A DNA stretch of 64,000 nucleotides from assembly GCF_000499845.2 (NCBI RefSeq), contig NC_023750.2:13893608-13957607 (forward strand), given 5' to 3'. The notes under the pieces were generated by a model, which was not told the origin of the DNA, made no database searches, and saw only the letters and a list, made by a program, of their open reading frames with translations. Made by a program: the position numbers and the translations under genes. Numbering within the stretch: position 1 is the stretch's first letter; each line of letters opens with the position of its first letter. This document shows positions 36,059 through 45,093 of this stretch, in pieces. This DNA is from Phaseolus vulgaris (taxonomy: Eukaryota; Streptophyta; Magnoliopsida; Fabales; Fabaceae).

Positions 36059-37150
36059 TGTTGAATCAAGTGTGATAAAAGGCTTTGAATAATCCAAATC
36101 CTAGTGTTTGATTTAAGACTAAAGTTGTTGTTGTGTTTAGGATAGGATCTGGGTAGTTTATCTGTGTAATCCACTCTTTGTTGAATCTAAAGCTAAAGTG
36201 TTTTCAAATCTTTTAAGATTAAAGTGTAAACTAAGTGAAAAACAACCTGTTATTTTGTCGAAACAGCCAATTGTTTTACTCTTAGGTGTTTTTGAAAATG
36301 TTGAAAACTGTTTTGGTTGGTTGACTTGATGTCAAACCAAAACAATCGATTGTTTCGTGCTTTCAATCGATTGTTTGTTTGAAAATCCTAACAAAATTTG
36401 TTTTGTTAGTTGAATGTGCTTTAAATTATTTTCAAATTGAATGCGCTCCTGTTTTAAATGCTTTGACCAATCTTTGAAAGCTTAAAATAGTTTGTTTATG
36501 TTTTATAAAAAACAAGAAAAACATATTTGAGTTTTTCAATTTGAGAGAGATTTCTTTCAAGATTTGATAATTCACTATTCAGCTTTGATTTTCTCAAGAG
36601 AGAGTGGAATAGGATTACATCTGTATTGATTTCAGTTCATTCTGTAACAAGTGTAATTCGTTCTGAATACTTTGTAATTTTTGGTGTTGTAAGCCAAGGA
36701 GTGTTGTGTGCTCTTGAGGTTGTCAAGATCAACATTCTTGGTGTGTGTTGTGCCAAAGGAAGTGTGTTTCTTGAGGGGTTCAAGGTCACTTCTTTGGTGG
36801 TTTTGTGTGTAATCTGTATTTGATTGCTTAGTGGATTTCCCAGTGGATTCTGGGGACTGGATGTAGCTCTTGGTTTAAGAGTGAACCAGTATAAATTGTT
36901 TGTGTATCTCTTTCTTCCCTTAAACTCATTTAAATTCATTTTTGTATTGTTTTACTGGTATAAACAACCGATTGTTTCGCAGAAGCAACTGATTATTTTT
37001 CTGGTGCTTTGTTGAATTGTGCTTTGTTTCTTGGCTAACTAAATTCCTAATCTGGTTTCTTGCAAAGGATTTCATTCTAGCTTAAAATTTTTTCCAAAAC
37101 CCCCTTTAAACAATTCACCCCCCTCTCGTTTAAGGCCACATATTCTAACA
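36059..37150 (+). repeat. CopB 3' LTR
   Basis: 1092 bp, TGTTGAATCAAG to TTCTAACA. It holds a diverged pair near 36240-36275, the palindrome AAACAATCGATTGTTT at about 36350 followed by a second CAATCGATTG, and a pair near 36962-36998. Confidence 0.93.
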
Positions 37151-37316
37151 GTATTGACTTGATCGTCGGAGTGCAATCAACAGATAGGGCCCCCTCTGTT
37201 TCAAAAGAGCTACTCCCAGTTACCCAAGGAAATAGCGGAAACCACAAGGAGATAGGAGGAGCCACCATCTGCCTTTGAAGTCAATGGCGGCTGAGTCAAC
37301 CGGCGAGAACATAATC

Positions 37317-37968
37317 GATTATGGGCTTTTACTGTGAAGCTCTAAATTCACGACGAGAATGTCATGGTGTCCGCCTTTGAGCAAGGGGTTGCTTCTGGAC
37401 CGTTCTGTTATTCTTTGATCAGGAACCCAACAGAAACCTTTTTCGAGATCAGGCGAAGAGCAGTCGCCCACATTAGCACTGAGGAAGCAGTGGCGACTAG
37501 GAATAATGGCCCACAACCTCGGGTGGCTAAGCCGAAAGAAACCAGCAAGGCTTCTCGGCCCCTGAGGGTTCATGAGACCTCAACGAGAAGAAAAAAGACA
37601 CTAGGCACGCCCTGTAAAAGAAGGGCAAGGCCAAAGCTAGGAGCAAGGAGGACGAGTATCGTCCCAAGTTCCCGATATCGTACAAGGAGCTTATCAGTAT
37701 ACAAGCAGTATAAGAAAAGTTGAGGTTCCCCTAGAAAACAGACAACAATTTGGGGGGTCGAAAGAATGTGTGGTGTGAGTTCCATAAAGGATTTAGACAC
37801 GACATTGAACGATGCATGGCGTGGGGTTATCAGTTGGTCGAGCTCCTGAGGGACGACTTCCTGAGGGAGTACCTCGAGCCTAACCAAGGAGAACCTCAAG
37901 GGGAAAGAGCCCCGAGAGACAAGACGCATGAAGTCCCCATCCATGCCGATATCAGGAGGGTTATCTAG
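37317..37968 (+). pseudogene. Tat1 gag, C-terminal half
   Basis: Resumes the gag frame after S-b with IHDENVMVSAFEQG (a TAA just upstream), then FFEIRRRAVAHISTEEA, matching Tat2 (TFAEIRRRAVAHIVAETE). A frameshift near 37730 precedes the zinc-binding-like segment WCEFHKGFRHDIERC (about 37770-37815). Tat2 has WCEFHQAFGHTLHSC at the same place. Ends in THEVPIHADI. Confidence 0.85.
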
Positions 37969-38019
37969 AGGAGGTAGCACAGCCACCAAACGCAAGTGGT
38001 ATACGAGGGCTTTGATGTA

Positions 38020-39663
38020 GTTGGAAACAGGGGATCAAGATGACGCTCTTGAACCCGATCTTTACTTTAGAAAGGTCGATTTGGCGGATGTAGTTCCCCA
38101 CAGTAGTATGTCCAGTAGTATGTCCCGATTTGGCGATCTTTCATAGTAGTATGTCCAGATTCTAAAGGAGACTTTTGTGATGTTCGAGTTAGTACATGTC
38201 CCCAGAGAAAAGAATGCCCGAGCTGACTTGCTAGCAAAACTCGCCAATTCAGGCAAGGGGGGTAGGCAGATGACAGTCATATAGGAGACCCTGAGGTAGC
38301 ATGGCAGAAGTTCAGCAAATAAGCACTTGAGAAGGTGTTAAGAGGAGTCACCAGTCCTTGACTCAAGAAACGCTGAAAACGCCCAGAATAAGCACATACG
38401 CATTATCCAGGGAAGAGTCGTTGCATGTTTTCCTAGTTGAAGAAGGCGAAAACTGGATGACACCCTAGCGACGCTACTTGGCTGATGGGATACTCCCGCT
38501 GGAACCCACAGAGGCCAAAGTAGTCAAGAAAAATTCAAGAAAATACACCCTGATCGACGGGGATTTGTTCAGACACGGGTATACTCACCCTATCCTGATA
38601 TGTGTAAGTGGTGAGCAGTGCACGCGCATTATGGCGGAACTTCACGAGGGGATATGCGGGAGTCACATCGATGGTCGAGCTCTCTCATCGAAGGCCATCC
38701 GTGCAGGATACTACTGGCCAACCATGAGGGAAGATTGCACGAGGTATGCACAACGGTGTAAGTAGTGCCAACAACATGCTGACTGACACAAGGCGCCCCC
38801 AGAGGAGTTGCGACCGATTCACAGCCCATGGCCATTTCATACTTGGGGAATCGATATTCTGGGGCCATTCCCTTTAGCCTTGCGACAGATGAAGTACCTT
38901 GTGGTTTCCAGTGGATAGAGGCTGAGCCAGTTGTGCAAATCACAGCCCACAAGGTCCAGCACTTTGTGTGGAAGATCATAGTATGTCGTTTTGGAGTTCC
39001 AAAACGTTTGGTGCCCGATAATGGCACTCAATTTGCAAACCAATAGTTGGGCAAGCTGTGCACAAAGCTTAGAATAAAGTAGGTGTTTGCATCAGTCGAG
39101 CACCCCCCAGACAAACGGGAAGGTCGAGTCTGCCAACCGAGTTCTACTCAGGGGTCTGAAGAGGAGGCTGGAGAAAGGCAAGGGGCATTGGGCAGAAGAG
39201 GTTCCTAGAATTGTGTGGGCTTACCACACCACTCCCCAATCCACTACCAAAAAGACACCCTTTAGCTTGGTGTATGGTTCGGACGCGATGATTCCTATAG
39301 AAATCCAAGAGAGCTCACCACGTTTCCAGAACTTCGTGGCTGAAGAATCCAACGAAGAAAGAAAGGTGAACCTGGACCTACTGGATGAAGTCAGGGAGGA
39401 GGCTCGCATCAAGGTTGAAGTCTTGAAGAGAAAGGTGGAGTACAAGTATAACTCCAAGTTGAGACCTCGGTAGTTCCAAGTCACCGACTTGGTGATGCGA
39501 AAAGCCCATCCCTATCAGTTAGAGAACAAGTTGTCTCCCAAGTGGACTGGTCCATTTCGTGTGACAAAGGAACTTGGGAACAAAGCGTATAAGCTCGAGA
39601 CCCTAGAAGGTGGGACGATTCCTCGAACTTGGAACGGAGCAAATTTAAAATTTTATTTCAGTT
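38020..39663 (+). pseudogene. Tat1 pol remnant: PR/RT deleted, integrase retained
   Basis: YFRKVDLADVVPH (just upstream of the protease) runs at 38101 into a patchwork of short repeats and then, at about 38157, into the end of the archaeal-type RNase H (FELVHVPREKNARADLLAKL). About 2 kb encoding PR, RT and RNase H are gone. Integrase follows with several stops: HEGICGSHIDGRALSSKAIR, WGIDILGPFPLA, LVPDNGTQFANQ, TNGKVESANRVLLRGLKRRL, and the C-terminal KLSPKWTGPFRV ending in LKFYFS at 39663. Tat2 has the same ending at 50512. Confidence 0.87.
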
Positions 39664-39782
39664 GATTATTTCATTGTACAAAGTTTAGGGGACACTTTTT
39701 TTCCCTCATCAGGGTTTTTTAATGAGGTCACCCAATAAAATTTCAGTTAAAGATATATTCTTGCAAATGTATTGTACAGTGA

Positions 39783-40308
39783 AGTAAGTGAACCTCTCCC
39801 TTGGGTTAGAAACACCAAGATTAGGAATAGTATGGTTCTTAGTGAGCCTCCCTCTTGCGTTGGAATGCCAAGGTCGAGATAGTATGGTTCCCAGATAAAA
39901 TCCTCCCTTGTCTCTATACGACAAGGACAAGGTCAGTAAGCGAACCTCTCCCTTGGGTTAGAAACACCAAGATTGGGAATAGTATGGTTCTTAGTGAGCC
40001 TCCCTCTTGCGTGGGAATGCCAAGGTCGAGAAGAGTAAGGTTCCCAGATAAAATCCTCCCTTGCCTCTATGCGGCTAAGGTACGGTCAGTAAGTGAACCT
40101 CTCCCTTGGGTTAGAAACACCAAGACTGGGAATAGTATGGTTCTTAGTGAGCCTCCCTCTTGCGTGGGAACGCCAAGGTCGAGAAGAGTAAGGTTCTCAG
40201 ATAAAATCCTCCCTTGCCTCTATGCGGCTAAGGCGAGGTCAGTAAGTGAACCTTTCCCTTGGGTTAGAAACACCAAGACTGGGAATAGTATGGTTCTTAG
40301 TGAGCCTC
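39783..40308 (+). repeat. Tat1 153-bp tandem repeat array
   Basis: About 3.4 units with starts at 39783, 39935, 40088 and 40241 (AGTAAGTGAACCT...). Each unit holds CTTG...CAAG/TAAG inverted repeats such as CTTGGGTTAGAAACACCAAG and CTTGCGTGGGAATGCCAAG. Long open frames here are by-products of the repeat. The array is interrupted at 40309 by S-e and continues at 41015. Confidence 0.9.
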
Positions 40309-41014
40309 TAATGGATTTGGGTCTTCCTATTTTCGGTTTTGTTGATGAATTGCGGAAGCTTCATGGATTGGAGATGGAACAAGGTCCTCTTAGGAGTGGT
40401 GGTGACCTTGAAGGTGCATGAGAAGTAGGATTTGAGAGAGGTGAGGCCAACTCTACTTGGAAGGTGACGGTTTAGGAAGATTAAGAGCCTAACCAAGGAG
40501 GTTTTGGGCAAAGAGTGATATTGGCACAATTTTGGCAGCAATTCACTCATGTATTAATCTTGAATATACATGACCCAAGCTCCTCTATATATAGCAAGAG
40601 TGGGCTGAATATGAAAAGAGACTTGGAGGGAAATTCAAATGTTGTTACATGGGAAGGTGGCTCCTAAATTCAGCACATGTGAGGTAGGTTCTAGAATTCT
40701 TCCATGTGCTAGGAGTTCTAGAACCTTACGCTCCACTTAGGCTAAATGTGGGTTGGACCTAAGTTTAATTAGGAGTAGGAAACTCTAATTAAACTTAGGT
40801 TAGCATTTTAGGTACCACTTTGCATGTTTCAACAAAAATACAAAAGAATTAAACTATGCTACTTTTGACAAAAATGTAAAAACTATTCTACACTAGAGTT
40901 TATGACATGTAGAATGCGTCCTCTTGACCCCTCTTTGACCATAACTCTAGTGGTTGCCTCAATTTGACATTTTGGTGGCCTTTCAATGGATTGGTGTTGG
41001 GGCCTCTTCCATCA
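40309..41014 (-). repeat. S-e: solo LTR of the Chr1 family
   Basis: 706 bp. On the minus strand it starts TGATGGAAGAGGCCCC and ends AATCCATTA (terminal CA changed to TA), aligning with the Chr1 LTR end to end. Perfect 5-bp TSD GCCTC (40304-40308 and 41015-41019), inside the Tat1 tandem array. Confidence 0.92.
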
Positions 41015-41114
41015 GCCTCTCTCTTGCGTGGGAACGCCAAAGTCGAGACAGTAAGGTTCCGAGATAAAATCCTCCCTTGCATTTATACGGCAAGGACGAG
41101 GTCAGCAAAGGAGA

Positions 41115-41310
41115 AGATCTCCCTTGTCTTGCAAGACAAGGTCGAGAACAGTATGGTTCCTAGTTAAAGATCTCCCTTGTCTTGTAAGACAAGTTCGAGA
41201 ATAGTATGATTCCTAGTTGAAGATCTCCCTTGTCTTGTAAGACAAGGTCGAGAATAGTATGGTTCCTGGTTAAAGATCTCCCTTGCCTTATATGCCAAGG
41301 TCGAGAGCAA
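41115..41310 (+). repeat. Tat1 53-bp tandem repeats with a 20-bp palindrome
   Basis: Starts at 41115, 41168, 41221 and 41274 (AGATCTCCCTTG...), period 53. The first unit contains CCTTGTCTTGCAAGACAAGG, a perfect palindrome; the other units keep it with one to several changes. Flanking words (GGTCGAGA, AGTATGGTTCC) are shared with the 153-bp array, so both come from one ancestral unit. Confidence 0.9.
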
Positions 41311-41609
41311 CATTTTCCTTATATGTGTTTAACGAAGGATAGGGCAAAGTAAGAGTTCAAGCAAGCACCGCCTCTACCTCAATACGTCGAAGAAAGGTTA
41401 AGGTCAAGCGAATGGTAAAAAAGTGTGCTACTAAAGTTAGAAAGGCTCTAAAGGCGTTGTTAGACTAATTTAACACAAGCAAAGCGGCTAACAACAAATG
41501 CAAAGGAGCAAATTAGGCAGAAAGCAGATTTTATAAATAGAAATTTTTTTACAAGTTATCAATTGTACTTTAGACAACCAAATAGATTACAAAGAGAAAT
41601 CATCGCAGG
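41311..41609. other. Tat1 3' untranslated stretch
   Basis: About 300 bp between the repeats and the antisense gene. No coding or repeat structure that I can recognise. Confidence 0.5.
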
Positions 41610-42109
41610 TCAAGCATCCACCAGATGCCCATCTTCGACCTTCTTCGCCAGCCCAGTCAGGGAGAGATCCACCCTAGGATGCGCACATACAACCTCGGCC
41701 ATAGAATCTTCAAATCCCACGGCATAAGACTCGGCGGCGTCCTTGGTAAGCTCTTCCTTACGGGTTAACTCTTCCTTCAGCTTGGCAAACTACTCCTCCA
41801 AATGCGTCGATTTCTCCTTGAGTTGGGTTGTTTCCTCCTCAAGATTGGTTGTCTTCTCCTTCAGACAGACCCCCTCTTCCTTCAAGCCAATTACTTCAGT
41901 TCGGAGGTCCAAGACCTTGGCATGAGCCCTCAGAGCTTCCTGGGACTTCTCGAACAAAAGCTTCTTGGTCGCGAGTTCAAATTGACGGAGATCCGCCGCC
42001 TCCAAGTAAAGGGCAATCTCGCGATGTTTTAGATCTTTGACTTGAAGGGCTTCTTCGCTAGCTGCCTCCCTCGCCTTATGCATCCTAGACAGTTCTTTCT
42101 AAAAAGTCG
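41610..42109 (-). pseudogene. Tat1 antisense gene, 3' end
   Basis: Minus-strand frame ending at TGA 41610-41612, with an in-frame TAG at 41790-41792. The translated part is a Lys/Glu/Leu-rich heptad pattern (coiled coil), then AESYAVGFEDSMAEVVCAHP, which aligns with the end of the Tat2 antisense gene (ADSLIDGFELALEQVRCVLP). The upstream part is missing where the LINE starts. Confidence 0.75.
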
Positions 42110-43716
42110 TAATGAAGGTCTCTTCAATTTTTTGGAATGTTAGAGGCCTAGGAAACCACAAAACTTTGGAGATGTTGATTAGTTTACTTAAACTACATAA
42201 ACTCCTCCTTGTTTTTCTTGCTGAATTTATGATGTCATACACTGATGCTTTCGATGTTCTTTTCAAATCTATTAATATGCATTTGGTGGCTACATCTCCT
42301 ATTGATAATAAAGCTGCTAAGCTTTGGTGTTAGTTGGTTCCAAATCTTGTCCAAAATTTCTTGGTCAATGATCAGTTTTTTTTTTAACTTGTCTTCTGCA
42401 TGATAATTGCTTTAGCTTTGCAGGTGTTTATGGTGCTAACACATTCTTGGTTAGACGTTTATTGTGGAGGGATCTTAGTTTCTTCACAGGGCCTTGGTGT
42501 ATTATGTGAGATTTTAATGTTGTGCTCTCGGTTGATGACTGCAAAGGGGGGTGACTCCTAATCAGGTTTCTTGTAATGAATTCCTTGATTGGATTAATAC
42601 TAATGATCTTCTTGTATGTCTTTTACTGGACCTTGTTATACTTGGTGTAATGGGAGGAGAGAGTTGCACAAAATTCATAGAAGACTGGATAAGGCTTTAT
42701 GTAATGTAGTGTGTCTGGATAAATGGGATTCTTATACTTATCAGGTTCTTGTTAAAAATTGTTCTGACCATTCCCCTATTCTTGCTAGTCTTGCTAGTAA
42801 TTCTTTAAGGAAGGTTAACATTTTTTGTTTGTTTTCTATGTGACTTTAGGAAACTTCATGTATGAAGCTTATTCATAATTCTTGGGCTAATAAGGTTGTT
42901 GGTTGTCCTGTTTATTTTGCAACATAAGTTAAAAAGGTTTAAAATTGAGCTCCGAGACTGGAATATGCAATTCTTCTTAAGCAAGGTCTCCTCTTTAGTA
43001 TTCAACAAACCTTAGAGACTACTAGTTTGTCTGATATTGATGGGCTTCTCTGTCAAGAAAAGATTTCTAAGCAGAAGCTTGATCATGCTCTTCATTGTCA
43101 ATATTTGTTTTGGAAAGAAAGGGCTAAGATGTTATGGTTTAAAGATAGAGATAGAAATACTGCTTTTTTCCATGTTGTGGTCAAGAGGAGAAATAATTCT
43201 AGTGGGATTCATCGTCTATGGATTGGTAACGAGGTTACTGAGGATCCTAAACTCATTGAGGATCATATTTTGGACTTTAATAAAAATCTTTATGCTGAGT
43301 CTATTTGTAATGTTTTAGATACAAGTAATATGGGAGATTTTATTGGTTCTTATATTCCTGAGCTAGCTTCCTCTAAGGAGAATATGATGTTGAATAAATG
43401 TCTTGATTTTTTGGAAATGAAGAATGTTGTTTTAAATATTAATGGTAATAGTGCTCCTGGTTCTTATGGTTTTGGTGGTGTTTTTTATCATTCTTGTTGG
43501 GAAATTATTGGGACAGATGTTTCCAATGTTGTTCAATAGTTTTCTAAAGAAAACTAGGTTCTCCCTGGAATGAACAGTAATGTAGTATCTCTTATTCCTA
43601 AGATTCAGGGTGCTGACTCCATTAAAGATTACAGGCCAATTGTTGTTGCTAATTTCAAATTTAAGATTATTTCCAAGATACTGGCGGATAAGCTTGCACT
43701 TGTGCTAAATGGAGGA
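42110..43716 (+). pseudogene. Truncated L1-type LINE: endonuclease and start of RT
   Basis: Starts at FWNVRGLGNHKTLEMLISLL, the N-terminus of the plant LINE apurinic-type endonuclease, so the element is 5'-truncated. The endonuclease C-terminal part (42616-42843) has YTWCNGRRELHKIHRRLDKA and the conserved SDHSPIL. Region 43027-43539 matches the linker before RT (WFKDRDRNTAFFHVVVKRRN). RT begins at about 43580 with VVSLIPKIQ and DYRPIVVANFKFKIISKILA, then the homology stops before the catalytic motif. Several frameshifts and stops. No poly(A) end or TSD is visible; 43717-43783 is unassigned. Confidence 0.85.
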
Positions 43717-43783
43717 AAGACTCCAAAGATTGGAGATGCTAAATGAAAGACCTCAAAGACAAAGAAGATACCATCATAGATAT

Positions 43784-44997
43784 TGATCCGATCGGTCATC
43801 GGTAGTCGATGACATCAGCATCAGAGAACCACGTGGACCACTCGCAGGGTGACACGTGGACCAGGTGGCAGAGAGGTAGGGGGACGATCGCCAAGAGAGG
43901 TGATCGGTGGTCAGTAACCAAGTTACCACCGACAGATCAGGCGACAGAGAGGTCGGGGGACAGATCACCCAGAATGGTGATCGGTGGTCAGTAGCCAAGT
44001 GACCACCAGCAGACCAGTTCCCAGACTCACGCCTGGAGGCAGAGCGCGAGTAGCGAATAAACACTGATCAGTCATCGGGTGTATTGTCATCGGGGTCTCG
44101 TGTTACACGCAGTTAGACTGGGACTAAGGTTCCCAGCGAGAGCGTTACGCATGGACCTCGCATGGGCACACCTCAAGGAATCATGCACGAGAGTGGCCTG
44201 AGGGAACTAGTAAGCCAGTCGGTGATTGGTGATTCCCTCAACCCATTACGTGCGTGTCATCCTGAAGGGTAAGTCGCCTACACAGAGAGTAACGTTTGGA
44301 GAGTGCGCCTAGACCAGCCACACCCGACGTTCTCCTAAGAGTATGCAATTTGCCCGGATAAGAGAAGCATCCTGAGTTACTCCGCAAGGGTGTAGCTTAG
44401 GCAGACAAAGAGAGGCGCTAGAGCCCTTCCAGTAAGTGACACGTGTGTGGTTAGACGTGAGTTGCAGGCCTCCACGTGTCACCATCTGAGAGGGGTGCGG
44501 TCCAGACAAAAGAGCACTCCGTACCGCTAAAGGTACAGACAGGCGCAGCCAAGCGCAGACATGCGCAGACTCTCACGCTCCCCATTGCTGATTCTGAAGG
44601 TACGCTTTCTCTGAAAAGCACGACAGGGTTCTGACACATGCCAGAAAAGCATAACAGAATTCTGTTATGCCCAGAAGCAGGGAAAGAGAGATAAAAGGCA
44701 GAATCAGAGTGAGAGAGGAAAAAAGAAGAAAGAGATAGAAAAAACAGAGTGCAAGTTTTTTCTCACACACACATTTTTTACTAAGTTTCCAGTTTCTGGT
44801 GGTTCTGTTGAACTAACTTGATCGTCGGAGTGCAAACGGCCGCTAGAGGCGCCGTCTGTGCATTTTGCAGGTCACACTTTGAAGACATCTGAGAGAGAGA
44901 GAGTTCAGAAGGTGATTCTTCAGGAGACGCAGTCGCGAAGACAGGGCAGAAAGTGTTACAAAGCGATTCACCCACGTTCAAGTTGCCGGCAGGATCA
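43784..44997 (+). repeat. Tat2 5' LTR
   Basis: 1214 bp. Promoter features: a perfect 22-bp palindrome at 44649-44670 (GCATAACAGAA followed by its reverse complement) and a TATA-like GATAAAAGG at 44690-44698. The downstream part carries CTTGATCGTCGGAGTGC, shared with the Tat1-family LTRs. Confidence 0.95.
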
Positions 44998-45018
44998 TTT
45001 GGCGCCCACCGTGGGGCC
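44998..45018 (+). other. Tat2 primer binding site
   Basis: TTTGGCGCCCACCGTGGGGC directly after the LTR, the canonical Tat-lineage PBS. Confidence 0.88.
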
Positions 45019-45093
45019 CGAGTGAATCGTTGTCCCACATATACCACAGTTTTTAAGCTCACCAGAGTTTTATCAGTTTCTCTGATAGAGAAG

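Larger units (their letters stand above)
15636..37150 (+). mobile_element. CopB: second pol-less SIRE-like copia element, split by Chr1
   Basis: Own sequence: 15636-19017 and 34188-37150, about 6.3 kb. Flanks GTACT (15631-15635) and GTATT (37151-37155) form a 5-bp TSD with one mismatch inside S-b. Same plan as CopA: LTR, tRNA-Met-type PBS, gag ending in NLVA, spacer with a paired motif (18801-18838), ORF2, polypurine tract, LTR. The junctions with Chr1 lie in the spacer, where CTTTA is duplicated. Confidence 0.92.
14160..37311 (+). repeat. S-b: Tat1-family solo LTR inserted in Tat1 gag, itself split by later insertions
   Basis: Own sequence: 14160-14245, 15339-15635 and 37156-37311, about 540 bp. 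It starts TGTACTGGCC and ends CGGCGAGAACA, with TATA-like CTATATAAAGGG near 15545. Flanks GAATC (14155-14159) and TAATC (37312-37316) form a 5-bp TSD with one mismatch. Removing it restores the Tat1 gag register. It is interrupted by S-c and by CopB. Confidence 0.82.
12765..42109 (+). mobile_element. Tat1: old Tat-lineage Ty3/gypsy remnant, interrupted by nested insertions
   Basis: The outermost element of the nest. Its own parts are the 5' LTR (12765-13452), PBS, gag N-terminal half (to 14159), gag C-terminal half (from 37317), a deleted pol retaining integrase (to 39663), 3' tandem repeats (39783-41310) and the 3' end of an antisense gene (41610-42109). The upstream part of that gene and the 3' LTR are lost where a LINE begins. 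Homology to Tat2 is clear along the whole length. No TSD can be checked. Confidence 0.82.

Noticed and set aside
39855..40421. A 188-codon open frame.
   Set aside because: It is a by-product of the 153-bp tandem repeat (a period divisible by three keeps the frame open) and runs into solo LTR S-e.
44953..45093. N-terminal extension of Tat2 gag by 47 codons.
   Set aside because: It reads through the LTR end and PBS; the ATG at 45094 matches the expected gag start.
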